A DNA stretch of 64,000 nucleotides from Labilibacter marinus (lineage in GTDB: Bacteria; Bacteroidota; Bacteroidia; Bacteroidales; Marinilabiliaceae): assembly GCF_001659685.2 (NCBI RefSeq), contig NZ_LXYE02000045.1:1-64000 (forward strand). The letters run 5' to 3'. Below are positions 43,923 through 54,535 of the stretch, one piece after another (positions within the stretch are counted from its first letter, which is position 1; the number at the start of each line of letters is the position of its first letter). The notes under the pieces are model-generated. The model had not been told where the DNA came from and made no database searches. It worked only from the letters and a program-made list of their open reading frames with translations. The position numbers were made by a program, and so were the translations under genes.

Positions 43923-44894
43923 TTAATCGAATGTTTGATTGGAGTTAGATGAGCGTTCAATCATTTCTTCGTACTCATCTGCAGATAGATCATTAAAATA
44001 GTAGTGAGAAGGATTTACCTTTCTGTTTTTTACATGCACTTCATAATGTAAATGAGGAGCGGTGGATGTACCCGAATTTCCTACATAACCAATTACATCG
44101 CCTCGTTTTACTTTTTGACCTTTTCTTACATTGAAACCATCAAGGTGGGCATATAAGGTTTTAAAACCAAAGCCATGGTCTATTTCGATGCGATTTCCAT
44201 AACCCGTCTTTTCTCTGGTTATTTTGGATACCTTACCATCTCCTGTGGAGTAGATCTCGGTACCTGTAGGTGCGGAAAAATCCATACCCGAATGAAACTT
44301 ACGTGTTTTATAAATAGGATGAATTCGATACCCCCAACCTGAAGCTGTACGCTTTAAATCTTTATTGTTTAAAGGCATAATAGCAGGTGTAGCTTTAATC
44401 AAGTCTTCCTTATTTTTAGCCAACTCAATTATATCATCAAATGACTTTGATTGCACATAAGTCTGTTTCATGATAACATCTAACTTTTTGGCCGTAGAAA
44501 TAACCAACTCCGCGTTATCTAAGTCCTCCAAAGGCTCATATCTATTTACCCCACCAAAACCAGCTTTTCTAATAGAATGCGGAATAGAATCAGCCTGGAA
44601 AATTACACGGTAAATATTTTCATCTCTACGCTGAATATCATCAATAACCTTAACGGTTTCATCCAAACGATTACTCATTATTTCAAACTGCGTAGTTAAA
44701 CGAGCATTCTCTCTAATTAAACGTTTTTCCTTAGGGCTATCAATCACGTATGAGTAGGCAAAAAAGTAAATCATGCCCAATACGCCACCAAAGAAGAAAT
44801 GCATAAATACACGAGCAATGTAATACTTAAAATCCTTCTCAATTTTATCGTAACTAAGTGTTTCTGGATTATATCGAAATTTAACTTTTGACAT
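43923..44894 (-). CDS. M23 family (LytM) peptidase
   Basis: This 323-aa protein starts at ATG 44894 (MSKVKFRYNPETLSYDKIE). One transmembrane helix (about 30-50) is followed by a coiled coil (about 55-95) and a LytM/M23 domain (about 185-290). Zinc-site residues are in HSGMDFSAPTG and HLHYEVHV. It likely cuts or regulates cutting of peptidoglycan cross-links at the periplasmic side of the inner membrane. It diverges from alaS and the two promoters overlap. Confidence 0.9.
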   Translation of the reverse strand: MSKVKFRYNPETLSYDKIEKDFKYYIARVFMHFFFGGVLGMIYFFAYSYVIDSPKEKRLIRENARLTTQFEIMSNRLDETVKVIDDIQRRDENIYRVIFQADSIPHSIRKAGFGGVNRYEPLEDLDNAELVISTAKKLDVIMKQTYVQSKSFDDIIELAKNKEDLIKATPAIMPLNNKDLKRTASGWGYRIHPIYKTRKFHSGMDFSAPTGTEIYSTGDGKVSKITREKTGYGNRIEIDHGFGFKTLYAHLDGFNVRKGQKVKRGDVIGYVGNSGTSTAPHLHYEVHVKNRKVNPSHYYFNDLSADEYEEMIERSSNSNQTFD

Positions 44895-44938
44895 GAAGTA
44901 ACGAAGTTTATATTTCTTATGCGGATTTTTACCTGATA

Positions 44939-44972
44939 TTCGCTGCAAAATTAGCGAAATAATCTACCTTTG
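44939..44972 (+). promoter_or_regulatory. candidate alaS promoter
   Basis: The -7-type box TACCTTTG lies at 44965-44972, with a weak -33 (TTCG, 44939-44942) 22 bp upstream. It overlaps the divergent promoter of the M23 gene. Confidence 0.45.
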
Positions 44973-44975
44973 CAA
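44946..44975 (-). promoter_or_regulatory. candidate promoter of M23 peptidase gene
   Basis: Read on the minus strand: TTG (44975-44973), a 19-bp spacer, then TAATTTTG (44953-44946). This matches the TTTG/TAnnTTTG consensus. The -33 bases touch the -7 box of the divergent alaS promoter. Confidence 0.6.
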
Positions 44976-45027
44976 CTTCCAAATTTAAGTGGATATTCTC
45001 AAAATTAAAACAATAATTGCAATTAAT

Positions 45028-47658
45028 ATGAATGCTTCTGAGATAAGAAAGAGTTTTTGGTCGTTTTTTGAATCAAAACAGCACCAAATTGTTTCTTCGG
45101 CACCTATGGTGGTTAAAAACGATCCTACCCTAATGTTTACCAATGCGGGTATGAACCAGTTTAAAGATATTTTTCTTGGAAACAGTAAACCAGCCTCTCC
45201 AAGAGTGGCTAACTCTCAAAAGTGTTTACGCGTTTCTGGTAAGCATAACGACTTAGAGGAAGTGGGTCATGATACCTACCACCATACTATGTTTGAAATG
45301 CTAGGAAACTGGTCGTTTGGTGATTACTTTAAAGAAAACGCAATTAATTGGGCTTGGGAATATTTAACCGAAGTGCTAAAAATTGATACGAGCATTTTAT
45401 ATGCTTCGGTTTTTGAAGGCGATAAAGACATGGGCCTAGAGAAGGATATGGAAGCTTTTAACTTTTGGAAGCAATATCTTCCGGAGGATAAAATCATCAA
45501 CGGAAACCGAAAGGATAATTTTTGGGAAATGGGTGAAATGGGACCTTGTGGACCATGTTCAGAAATTCATGTAGACCTACGTTCAGAAGAAGAAAAAGCA
45601 AAAGTGCCAGGAGCAGAATTGGTGAATGCCGACCATCCTGAAGTGATTGAGGTTTGGAACTTGGTGTTTATTCAATATAACAGAAAAGCCAATGGCGACT
45701 TGGAAGCTTTGCCTTCAAAGCACGTAGATACTGGTATGGGTTTCGAACGTTTATGCCGTGTTATTCAGAATAAAAAATCGAATTACGATACCGATGTTTT
45801 TGTACCAATCATTAATGAGATTGCAAAAATAACCAACACTCCTTATGGTAACAACGAAGAGAAAGATATTGCCATGCGTGTTATTGCCGACCACGTTCGT
45901 ACTATTTCATTCTCTATTACCGATGGTCAGCTACCTTCAAATAATAAAGCTGGTTATGTTATCAGAAGAATCTTGCGTAGAGCAGTTCGTTATGGATATA
46001 CTTTCCTGGAGCAACGTCAGTCGTTCATGCACAAGTTATTGCCTGCTTTAATTGACTCTATGGGTGATGCATATCCTGAGTTGAAAAACCAACAGGAGTT
46101 AATTACCAAAGTAATTAAAGAAGAAGAGGAATCATTCCTTAGAACTTTAGCTACTGGTATTTCTATGCTAGATAAAATCATTAAACAAACCAAAGATGGA
46201 GATTATAAGGTTGTTGATGGTAAAGTGGCATTTGAATTATACGATACCTACGGATTTCCATTGGATTTAACGGAGTTGATATTAAAAGAGAATGACTTAG
46301 TAGTTAACCGTAAGGAGTTTGAAAAAGAGATGGAAGCACAAAAAGAGCGTGCTCGTAGTGCAACAGCCATCGAAACAGAAGACTGGGTTACCCTTTTACA
46401 TGATGATGTTGAAGAGTTTATTGGATACGACTACTTAGAAACGGATATTACCATTGTTAAATACCGTAAGATTACCGCCAAGAAAAAAACGTTGTTTCAA
46501 ATAGTATTTAATATTACTCCTTTTTATGCTGAGAGTGGTGGACAAGTTGGTGATACTGGATATATTGACAATGGGTCTGAAAAGATTGAGATTATCGATA
46601 CCAAAAAAGAAAATAACTTGATTGTACATCTTGCTAAAAAACTACCGAAAGAATTAAAAGGTGAATTTAAAGCAATTGTAAACACAAACAAGCGACAAAA
46701 CATTGCTAATAACCACACAGGCACCCACCTGTTACACCAAGCTTTACGCGAAGTACTAGGAACGCATGTTGAGCAAAAAGGATCTTTGGTTCATCCTGAA
46801 TATTTGCGATTTGACTTTGCACACTTCCAAAAGATGACGCGTGAAGAAATTGAGCAGGTAGAGAAGCTGGTAAACCAACGTATACGTACAAATTATGCTT
46901 TAGAAGAAATGCGTGATATACCTGTAGCAAAAGCGCACGATTTAGGTGCAATGATGTTATTTGGTGAGAAATATGGCGATTTAGTCCGTGCCATTAAGTT
47001 TGGCGACTCTATTGAGCTTTGCGGAGGTACACACGTAAAGCACACAGGCGAAATAGGTTTCTTTAAAATTATTAGCGAAGCCTCTATTGCTTCTGGTGTT
47101 AGACGTATCGAAGCCATTACAGGCGAAAAAGCAGAAGAAATGATTTTAGGTCAGCATAGTTTAATGTTGGCTATTCAGGATATGTTTAAGTCATCGGGTG
47201 ATTTACGTAAGAATATTGAATCGTTAATGACTGATAATTCAAAATTAGGAAAGGACTTGGATGGGATGAAACAAAACTTCATTAACATTGAGAAACGCGA
47301 CCTAATAGACAGTGCTATTGAAGTAAATGGCGTTAAATTAATTGCAGCTAAAGTAAAACCTATACTGGGCGATAAACTAAAAGACCTGGCTTTCCAAATT
47401 AAAAAAGAAATGGGTGATTTTGTTGCTGTACTAGGTGCTGATGTTAACGGCAAGCCTCAATTAAGCGTTATAGCTTCTGACGATCTAGCTAAATCAGGTA
47501 AGATTAACGCAGTGGAAGTTATTAGAGCCAGTGCTAAAGAAATTCAAGGTGGTGGTGGTGGCCAACCATTTTTTGCAACCGCAGGTGGTAAAAAAGTAGA
47601 AGGTTTAGATGCCGCTATTGAAACAGCAAAAGCTTTTGTTACCGAGAAATTAAGCTAG
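45028..47658 (+). CDS. alaS: alanyl-tRNA synthetase
   Basis: This 876-aa class II synthetase charges tRNA-Ala. Motif 2/3 regions include [12 protein letters not shown]-like [13 protein letters not shown] at about residues 37-49 and [13 protein letters not shown]. The editing domain has the zinc-binding [12 protein letters not shown] and [10 protein letters not shown] motifs. A C-terminal C-Ala part ends with [14 protein letters not shown]. The start at 45028 ([15 protein letters not shown]) fits the family; the GTG at 44989 adds an unlikely extension. A terminator follows. Confidence 0.96.
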   Translation: MNASEIRKSFWSFFESKQHQIVSSAPMVVKNDPTLMFTNAGMNQFKDIFLGNSKPASPRVANSQKCLRVSGKHNDLEEVGHDTYHHTMFEMLGNWSFGDYFKENAINWAWEYLTEVLKIDTSILYASVFEGDKDMGLEKDMEAFNFWKQYLPEDKIINGNRKDNFWEMGEMGPCGPCSEIHVDLRSEEEKAKVPGAELVNADHPEVIEVWNLVFIQYNRKANGDLEALPSKHVDTGMGFERLCRVIQNKKSNYDTDVFVPIINEIAKITNTPYGNNEEKDIAMRVIADHVRTISFSITDGQLPSNNKAGYVIRRILRRAVRYGYTFLEQRQSFMHKLLPALIDSMGDAYPELKNQQELITKVIKEEEESFLRTLATGISMLDKIIKQTKDGDYKVVDGKVAFELYDTYGFPLDLTELILKENDLVVNRKEFEKEMEAQKERARSATAIETEDWVTLLHDDVEEFIGYDYLETDITIVKYRKITAKKKTLFQIVFNITPFYAESGGQVGDTGYIDNGSEKIEIIDTKKENNLIVHLAKKLPKELKGEFKAIVNTNKRQNIANNHTGTHLLHQALREVLGTHVEQKGSLVHPEYLRFDFAHFQKMTREEIEQVEKLVNQRIRTNYALEEMRDIPVAKAHDLGAMMLFGEKYGDLVRAIKFGDSIELCGGTHVKHTGEIGFFKIISEASIASGVRRIEAITGEKAEEMILGQHSLMLAIQDMFKSSGDLRKNIESLMTDNSKLGKDLDGMKQNFINIEKRDLIDSAIEVNGVKLIAAKVKPILGDKLKDLAFQIKKEMGDFVAVLGADVNGKPQLSVIASDDLAKSGKINAVEVIRASAKEIQGGGGGQPFFATAGGKKVEGLDAAIETAKAFVTEKLS

Positions 47659-47681
47659 TAACTAAGTAGTTTAGAAATATT

Positions 47682-47721
47682 AAAGCCAGCAATCTTAATT
47701 GAATGCTGGCTTTCTTTTCTT
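47682..47721 (+). terminator. rho-independent terminator after alaS
   Basis: The arms AAAGCCAGCA (47682-47691) and TGCTGGCTTT (47704-47713) enclose a 12-nt loop and lead into CTTTTCTT. Confidence 0.85.
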
Positions 47722-47899
47722 AGGACATATTAATGAAACATCAAAAAGTCACGCACATAATTAGGTTTACTTACTTTAACCATAGAATAACCTGTATTAA
47801 CAAAAACATACTTGACTATTGTTAGCAGAGTTTTTACTTTTATAGTCCTATGAAAATTTGCCAATAAAGCACAAACACTTATCTATCATAATTAAAAAA

Positions 47900-50800
47900 A
47901 TGAGGTCGGTCAGAAATAAATCATTATACATATACTTTGTGAGCTTAACCTTTTTAAGCATAATTATCAATATAGATATATTAGCGAACGACTTTCCCAA
48001 TCATCAAAATGGTGATTCTTTAAAAGTAGCAACTGCAAGTGATGTTTCTGGAGTGATATTAACCCCAACAGGAGAACCTCCTTATAAGGCTCTCAATTTG
48101 ATCGGTTTATTGAGTAAATCGAGTAGTGACAAAAAATACTTTGCCACTTTTACTGCTAATGGTGAATATACTGTGCTGACTGACGTGGGCGTTAAAGATA
48201 TTGCATATAATAATAAAAATGGTATTATTGATGTTGGTGGTGCAGACGCTGCAGCAAATCTAAAAGGGCGTTTAGCTACTAATATTGAACATACTGCTAT
48301 TAATGGTGCTATTATTACTTTACTTGGAAATTCAATTTTGGCTATTACTGATATTGAGTATGATCCCATATCTGGGGAAGTATTTGCTTATCAAAACTTG
48401 AGTAGCTTACCTGGTGGTTTTTATCTGGCTCGCCTCTACGATAACAAAGGCACTATACTTTCTACTAAACTTCTAAACAACCCAAGTGGTGATAATAGTC
48501 GAAAAGATATTTCTTTAGAGAATATCACAAGTCAAGCTTCTTATGGTTTAAAGTCTGGTCAATTAGAAGAAGGTTATAATTTCACAGTTAGTCATACTGA
48601 TGACTATTTTGAAACAACTACTTATGAGAATGTTCCAGTTGAAGAAAATCAAGCAACTTCATTTAATGCTACTATTGAGCATAAAGGAGAATCTCCAATC
48701 ACAGTAAAACTAACTGATGAAAGTGGTAATCCTGTTACTAATCAAAGAGTTATTTTTGAATACGCTGGAAGCAATACTGTTGATGGTCCAATTCGAGATA
48801 CTGTTTTTGTTACTAATGCAACTACTGACGCAACTGTTGATTTAGATCGTGTTGGTTATGATGCAATGGCATATACTGAAACATCCGATGATTATGAAGA
48901 AGCTTCGCAAATTATTACTTTAAATCCTGAGAATAACACGTTAGAAATGCAAATCCAAAGTATTGCACAACCTATTCCTAAAGGAAATATCTCTGGAGAC
49001 TTAGATGTAAACTTAAGCGAATCACCTTATGGTGCAAGTCAATATGTTGGGACAATGGTTGCTAATGATGGAACAGAAACTAGCTTTACAATTGATAGTG
49101 AAGGAAAATTTAATGTAAATAATTTATCATTAGAAAGCGGAGCAGTATACACTATTAATATTGATGACGAAAATAATTTATTAAATGATATTTCTGAAAC
49201 AGTAACATTACAAAACGGACAAACAATAGCGTATAACAAAGTAATGACTCACGCTGTACCTGCAACATTTAATCTAAGTGTTGAAAATGAAAATAATGTT
49301 TCTGTAACTGGATTCCCAATTACATATACTGCAACAAGTGATGCAAATAGTTCTGTACAAAAACAAGTAACTAGTGCAACAACTCCTATTAGTATTGACC
49401 TAGATGAAACTGGATATAATGTTAACGCATTATTACAATATGTTGAAGGAGCATCAAGCGAGTTTGAAAACAAAACAGTAAGTAATATCACTTTAGTTCC
49501 TGGAACTAATAATGCTAAAACACACACAGTCCAAAGTATTGCACAACCTGATCAAGGAACTCTTTCTGGAAGTTTAGAAAGTACTTTAGGTCAAGCATTG
49601 TATAATATTGCTAATTGTTCAGTTAGCGTTATTGCTCCTGATGGAACTTCTTATCCAGCTACTGTTTCTAGTGATGGTAGCTTTGAAGCTACTAATTTAC
49701 CTGAAGATGTAGTGTATGATATTTCTGTTACTGATAACGCAGGGAATATTACTGACAAAGTATTTGATGTTGATAAGGCAGCTAACACAACTGACTTTGT
49801 TGGACAATTATCTTACGCTAAGAATGCAACACAAAACATGGCTATTCGTCGAAGTGATGGCAATACACTTGACAATGTTCCAATTATTTTTAGTTATAAT
49901 AATGATGCTGAAAAACGAGATACTATTTGGATTACAGAAGTACCTCAAGTTATTGAAGTTGACATTAACAAAGTTGGAATTAATCCAACTTATGAAATCC
50001 CTAATGGTTTTGAACAGGATAATTTACCAAATCCAATTCTTCCTTTCAAAACTACAAATAGTACTGCTACTTTTATTCCTGGTACTAATCAAGAAAAAGC
50101 ATATGCTGTTCAAAAATATTTAGATGAACAAAAAAATATTCAAATTAAATACACTGATAATGTTACACCTGTTGGTGCTGGTTGTGTTGTTGAAGTAACT
50201 TATTTAGATGATAATAATAGAGTAGAGACTTACACTACAAATAGCAATAGTCAAATAACATTAGAACGTTTACCTCAAAATGATCGTGCTTTAATTCAAA
50301 TTAATAGTAATAGTGATTACTATGGACAAGCTCCAATTATCGATGCAATCCTTACGTATAACCAAGTAAAAACAGAAGCTGAACAGACTTCAACAACTAA
50401 TACTATGGTACAAAAAAGATTATATTTAGATGATGGAACTCCTATTACTGCAAATGAAATTAGACAAATGTTTGACAACGTAAGCCTTATTGCTCATAAT
50501 GATAAACAGAATGTCTATCATGCTCCTAGCTATGGACTTGATAAAGAAAGAGCAGAACAATGGTATAATAATTTAGATAATTGGTTTGGCACTAACTTTA
50601 ATTTAGTTGAATCAGCTAGCAATCCTACTCGTGCAGAGTTAGAAGCAGGATTTCCAGAAAACACATTCAATGATGAGTTAACAAATATAATTTCAGGAGG
50701 TTCTCCAACAACAGTTCCTCAAGAAATGACTTTACCAACCGGTAAAAGTATTTTTTCTCATGCAACAATAACAGATACAGGTGCAGAAAATTCATTTTAT

Positions 50801-50980
50801 AAAGAAAACATGAGAGGACTGGGCATTTATGCAAGTGATAGAAGTACAGGAATAATGGCAGACAATGCAAATGCTACACCTGACCAATGGGAGTTAAAAA
50901 TAATTCCAGAAATCTTACAATATCAAAAAACATTTACTGCAGATAATATTTATAAAACACTAGATGCTTTAACTGATTAA
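47900..50980 (+). CDS. large secreted repetitive protein of unknown function
   Basis: This protein of about 1026 aa starts MRSVRNKSLYIYFVSLTFLSIIINIDILA, a signal peptide. The body holds three diverged modules of roughly 190-220 residues. Each pairs an Ig/carboxypeptidase-regulatory-like fold (GxLxGSLxxxLG..., YDISV) with a segment whose end is marked by (V)QSIAQP or VQKYLDE. A different C-terminal domain (about 850-1026: YLDDGTPITANEIRQMF, ERAEQWYNNLDNWFG) is not recognised and has no T9SS sorting signature. Codons end in T or A unusually often compared with neighbours, which hints at foreign origin. It may be a surface or adhesion protein. Function unknown. Confidence 0.7.
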   Translation: MRSVRNKSLYIYFVSLTFLSIIINIDILANDFPNHQNGDSLKVATASDVSGVILTPTGEPPYKALNLIGLLSKSSSDKKYFATFTANGEYTVLTDVGVKDIAYNNKNGIIDVGGADAAANLKGRLATNIEHTAINGAIITLLGNSILAITDIEYDPISGEVFAYQNLSSLPGGFYLARLYDNKGTILSTKLLNNPSGDNSRKDISLENITSQASYGLKSGQLEEGYNFTVSHTDDYFETTTYENVPVEENQATSFNATIEHKGESPITVKLTDESGNPVTNQRVIFEYAGSNTVDGPIRDTVFVTNATTDATVDLDRVGYDAMAYTETSDDYEEASQIITLNPENNTLEMQIQSIAQPIPKGNISGDLDVNLSESPYGASQYVGTMVANDGTETSFTIDSEGKFNVNNLSLESGAVYTINIDDENNLLNDISETVTLQNGQTIAYNKVMTHAVPATFNLSVENENNVSVTGFPITYTATSDANSSVQKQVTSATTPISIDLDETGYNVNALLQYVEGASSEFENKTVSNITLVPGTNNAKTHTVQSIAQPDQGTLSGSLESTLGQALYNIANCSVSVIAPDGTSYPATVSSDGSFEATNLPEDVVYDISVTDNAGNITDKVFDVDKAANTTDFVGQLSYAKNATQNMAIRRSDGNTLDNVPIIFSYNNDAEKRDTIWITEVPQVIEVDINKVGINPTYEIPNGFEQDNLPNPILPFKTTNSTATFIPGTNQEKAYAVQKYLDEQKNIQIKYTDNVTPVGAGCVVEVTYLDDNNRVETYTTNSNSQITLERLPQNDRALIQINSNSDYYGQAPIIDAILTYNQVKTEAEQTSTTNTMVQKRLYLDDGTPITANEIRQMFDNVSLIAHNDKQNVYHAPSYGLDKERAEQWYNNLDNWFGTNFNLVESASNPTRAELEAGFPENTFNDELTNIISGGSPTTVPQEMTLPTGKSIFSHATITDTGAENSFYKENMRGLGIYASDRSTGIMADNANATPDQWELKIIPEILQYQKTFTADNIYKTLDALTD

Positions 50981-50989
50981 GAAAATAAT

Positions 50990-52183
50990 TTATTTTTCGC
51001 CCAAGCGTTTCTTTCTTAGTTTAACTTGGCTTACAACACCTTCTCCGTCTTTTATTTTAAGGAGTAACTCGCTTGGTTTTGAGTCCATTAAATGAATGTA
51101 ATCGCAAAAATTACTTCCTTGTGTAAAATCAAGCTCATTGACTTTTAAAATTTCCATCATAGGATGAATGCCTGCCTGAGCAGCTACTGAATTTTCGATG
51201 ACTGCCTGCACTGCCACAGCATTGTTGTTTCCTGGCCCTACTTGCATGCCAAACACTTCGTAAGCACTGCTTGCTTTATTATTTCGCATTAAGCGGAGTT
51301 CATGATTTTGCCAATCGATAAAAACATTATACCTCGATAATACTTCACGCCCTAGTATATTTGAGTAACCTGATTTTACCAAAACATTAGAGATAGTAAC
51401 TTCCTCAATCTGAACCGTATCTACATGGCCTATCTTGTTTTCAAAAGACCTGACTTCTCCTAATAGTCCCGAAGATGATGCGCCTTTCTCTGTAAACGAT
51501 TCTTTCACAATACCATTTTCTTCAAGTTGTTTAAATGCAGTTTTGTTTACCAACAGGGAGCCATTAGAGCCATAATCAACCGTACAATTACTGGCCTTAA
51601 CATTCCCAATATTTATATCCATCTTCATATTATACTGCACATCTACTTTAAACGGAATAGGCATCACATCTTTCATAGATTCTGGCAAGCCATCATTACT
51701 TAACTGTAATACCTGTTCATCCTCTTTTATTAGCCAGTTACAATGACGCATCAAATTTGAACCAATAATTCCATCCAGCTCCATACAGGCAATGATAGGG
51801 TTAGCTTTAAAGTCTGCTACAAAAGCGGTTTGCTTATAAAAAGGGACATCTGCAATTAACAAGGAATCGACACTGACGTAATTTACCTTGGTTCTATTTT
51901 TATCTGTATCAACTATATTTCCTTTGGCGATGGTTTTATATTCAAGTTTATTCTGTAGCTCTTGCGAGATACTAAAAGGAGCTCCTGTATCAAATAAAAA
52001 TCGATAAGTTGTACCTTCAATTTCAACTGGAACAATGATTAATCGTAGGTATGAATCAAAAGTGACTTCTGCATTAAATTCCTTTTGTAAGGTACTTCCC
52101 ATTTGCATGGCCTTATTCCATTTCATAGAACAGGAGCCAAATAAAATTCCAATACCAATAATGGCAAGTATTTGTTTAAGCAT
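50990..52183 (-). CDS. lipoprotein with retropepsin-like aspartyl protease and PDZ domains
   Basis: This 397-aa protein has a lipobox (GILFGSC, Cys18) and an aspartyl-protease-like domain with RFLFDTGAPFSIS (about 63-75, the D-T-G motif). A second half carries NCTVDYGSNGSLLV (DYG in place of DTG). A PDZ-like domain (about 310-395: GNNNAVAVQAVIENSVAAQAGIHPMMEILKV) follows. This architecture is common in Bacteroidota; the substrates are unknown. It is convergent with the large repetitive gene, with a 9-bp gap. Confidence 0.8.
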   Translation of the reverse strand: MLKQILAIIGIGILFGSCSMKWNKAMQMGSTLQKEFNAEVTFDSYLRLIIVPVEIEGTTYRFLFDTGAPFSISQELQNKLEYKTIAKGNIVDTDKNRTKVNYVSVDSLLIADVPFYKQTAFVADFKANPIIACMELDGIIGSNLMRHCNWLIKEDEQVLQLSNDGLPESMKDVMPIPFKVDVQYNMKMDINIGNVKASNCTVDYGSNGSLLVNKTAFKQLEENGIVKESFTEKGASSSGLLGEVRSFENKIGHVDTVQIEEVTISNVLVKSGYSNILGREVLSRYNVFIDWQNHELRLMRNNKASSAYEVFGMQVGPGNNNAVAVQAVIENSVAAQAGIHPMMEILKVNELDFTQGSNFCDYIHLMDSKPSELLLKIKDGEGVVSQVKLRKKRLGEK

Positions 52184-52224
52184 CTTAATGTAAATTGTAA
52201 TTGTCCCCTAAATTAAATGAAAAT

Positions 52225-52860
52225 TTACGGATTCATCATATCTAGAATAATAGGTTTTAGTCCGCTAAAAAAGAACTCAACGGCAATAACCATCACAATT
52301 AAACCCATTAAACGCATCATTACATTATTACCCGTTTCGCCCAAGAACTTAATGATACGCGACGAACTATAATAAATTAGATAGGTAAGTATCATCACCA
52401 ATAACAAGGTAAAAATAAGCATGCCTTTCATTGCTGCATTATTGGCATCTTCCATTAACACAATGGCATTGGTAATAGCACCAGGTCCGCATATCATTGG
52501 AATAGCCAAGGGAGTAACGGAGATATCGTTGACGTAAGTTTTAATCTCAGAATCTTTAATTTTCACTTTACCTAAACGCGCTTGTAGCATATCCATGCCC
52601 ATCACAAAAAAGATAGCACCTCCTACAATACGAAAACTATTGACAGAAATACCGAAGAATTTAAATAATAATTGCCCCGAAAAAGCAAAAGCAACAATGG
52701 TAAAAAAAGAAACAATAGTGGCCTTTTTAGCGGTTTTTACTCTATGTTGCTGGTCTAAATCAGCCGTCATAGTCAAAAACACAGGCATTGAACCTAAAGG
52801 ATTTATTAGGGTAAAAAATGAAGTAAACGAAAGTAATCCGAAGGTAATTAATTCACTCAT
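52225..52860 (-). CDS. MarC family integral membrane protein
   Basis: This 211-aa protein has six hydrophobic helices. Family marks are FFTLINPLGSMPVFLTMT near the N-terminus, FRIVGGAIFFVMGMDMLQ and PLAIPMICGPGAI in the middle. MarC/UPF0056 proteins are inner-membrane transporters of unclear substrate (amino acids have been suggested). It follows the zinc-ribbon membrane gene after a terminator. Confidence 0.9.
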   Translation of the reverse strand: MSELITFGLLSFTSFFTLINPLGSMPVFLTMTADLDQQHRVKTAKKATIVSFFTIVAFAFSGQLLFKFFGISVNSFRIVGGAIFFVMGMDMLQARLGKVKIKDSEIKTYVNDISVTPLAIPMICGPGAITNAIVLMEDANNAAMKGMLIFTLLLVMILTYLIYYSSSRIIKFLGETGNNVMMRLMGLIVMVIAVEFFFSGLKPIILDMMNP

Positions 52861-52931
52861 GGTCTAACTGTTAAAATGTAACTGCAAGTAAGTTCCAATT
52901 TTAAGCACAGACAATGACTTTTATGGGTAAT

Positions 52932-52961
52932 AAAAATGGAGGTAGCAAACACCACCTCCAT
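52932..52961 (-). terminator. terminator after zinc-ribbon membrane protein gene
   Basis: The arms ATGGAGGT (52936-52943) and ACCTCCAT (52954-52961) pair, and the minus-strand transcript continues into TTTTT. It lies about 10 bp after the 52971 stop codon. Confidence 0.75.
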
Positions 52962-52970
52962 CATTTATTT

Positions 52971-53651
52971 TTAAGCTGCTTGCTTATTCTTCAAATGAAA
53001 AATATCTTTATCTGTAATTACTCTGAAAGAAAATTTATATCCTTCATAAAGAGCTATTCCGTAAAATATTACATCCATAAAACTGAATGTAGCCATCATT
53101 ACCTCAGGCAAATAAGCATAATCAAAATTAATCAGTGTCTCCACAATATTAAGTCCTTCCGATTGCGCAAAGAAGCCCATTACACCCAAAAAGTTACCCA
53201 ACGCAACACTCAAAAATGCTATGGCTGCACCCCAAATACCAAATGTTTGTTCTAAGCCGTTTCCGAACTTACGCATTGCAAAACCAACTGCGGCACCAAT
53301 TGCCACCGCCATATATCCTATCTGATATCCTGTTGTAACCGAAATTACTCCCCACAAAATGGCACCTACAACACCAACCACAACTGCTGCTACAATACCC
53401 AACATTAAATTTTGCTCAAGCTTTAATTCCTCAAATATTTCAGGAGAAAGGCTTTGTTGAATCTGCTCAGTAGCTAAACCCTCTGTTGCATCCAGCTCAT
53501 TTTCTTTTACTTTTTCATCTTCGTTAAAATCAGCACATTGGTCTTCGAAGTTTGCTTTTTCTTTGGTGATACTGCAAATTAAACCAGTTTTTAAATCCAT
53601 TTCGCGCTTAGTGCATCGCTTACAGAACAATAATCTTTCTTGATTTGTCAT
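52971..53651 (-). CDS. hypothetical membrane protein with N-terminal zinc-ribbon motif
   Basis: This 226-aa protein starts with a cysteine motif (CKRCTKREMD, then GLICSITKEK and DQCADF), a likely metal-binding knuckle within residues 9-41. An acidic linker and about four hydrophobic segments (near 84-105, 107-130, 138-156 and 175-205) follow. No named family is recognised beyond this small-membrane-protein pattern. A well-spaced promoter lies 47 bp upstream. Confidence 0.65.
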   Translation of the reverse strand: MTNQERLLFCKRCTKREMDLKTGLICSITKEKANFEDQCADFNEDEKVKENELDATEGLATEQIQQSLSPEIFEELKLEQNLMLGIVAAVVVGVVGAILWGVISVTTGYQIGYMAVAIGAAVGFAMRKFGNGLEQTFGIWGAAIAFLSVALGNFLGVMGFFAQSEGLNIVETLINFDYAYLPEVMMATFSFMDVIFYGIALYEGYKFSFRVITDKDIFHLKNKQAA

Positions 53652-53697
53652 GGGTTAAATTTATTAGTTAAACATAGTTTGTATTAAAAACACATTT

Positions 53698-53727
53698 CAA
53701 AACTAAACATTTAAGCCACATTTCAAA
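53698..53727 (-). promoter_or_regulatory. promoter of zinc-ribbon membrane protein gene
   Basis: On the minus strand, TTTG (53727-53724), 18 bp, then TAGTTTTG (53705-53698) matches the Bacteroidota primary-sigma consensus. The leader to the ATG at 53651 is about 40 nt. Confidence 0.7.
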
Positions 53728-53785
53728 TATTCAACACTTTATTTAAAATAGGTTTTAATAAGGTATTTACTAATTACCTCCATAG

Positions 53786-54328
53786 TTACTTACTCAATTC
53801 CTCCAACTTTAATACCGTCTTCCAGCTTCGAGTGGTAGCTGTAACTTTTAGTTTCTTCTCGAAAAAAGTATTCCCAAATTTAGTTTGATGGTATTTGCCT
53901 TTACAACATAAATAAACATTCTTCCCTTTAATGATAAAATCATCTAAAGCATCATCGATATAGCTAATTGCTTTTTCCTGACAGTCAGCGGAAGGCTCTT
54001 CTTTTAAAAAGGTAAGATGAAGTTGATTGATATCGATATTTTGTTGAAAAAAGGTATTACTCTGTATGGTTTCTTTTAACTCTTGATGCGTTGTTACAAT
54101 AACAGGTACCTCAAAACCATATTTGTTAAAAATGGCTTCTTCAATTTTAGTTGATAACGCAATTAAAGATGTAATATCCGTACTTTGGAAAAATATATTC
54201 CCACTCTGAATATAGGTGCTAGGATTCACAAGGCCAATATTTAAAAACATTTGCCTTAAATCGGCCATCAGTATTTTCCTTTTTCCGCCAACATTTATGC
54301 CTCGTAGAATTGCAATATAGGTCGTCAT
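53786..54328 (-). CDS. DUF1697 domain protein
   Basis: This 180-aa cytoplasmic protein has the DUF1697 start TYIAILRGINVGGKRKILM (residues 3-21), then TYIQSGNIFFQS (about 38-49), and ends with TATTRSWKTVLKLEEL. The function of the family is unknown. A Glu/Lys-rich middle and the KGKYHQTKFGN segment are also typical. It stands alone, with REP-like repeats upstream. Confidence 0.9.
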   Translation of the reverse strand: MTTYIAILRGINVGGKRKILMADLRQMFLNIGLVNPSTYIQSGNIFFQSTDITSLIALSTKIEEAIFNKYGFEVPVIVTTHQELKETIQSNTFFQQNIDINQLHLTFLKEEPSADCQEKAISYIDDALDDFIIKGKNVYLCCKGKYHQTKFGNTFFEKKLKVTATTRSWKTVLKLEELSK

Positions 54329-54535
54329 ATCTTTTTAGAGAAAACCGATAACCATTGAATTTGTTGTCGCATTTCACGTTTTGAAATCAAATCTATCACC
54401 TTAAGGACTTTCAGCCCTTTACAACCATCCCCTATAATCACAGCCCTAAAGGAATATGCTATTAGCTTAAGCACTTACTGCGCTTTTATTTATTACAATG
54501 AACCTGCACATTTATTAGTACAATTAGATTTTTAC

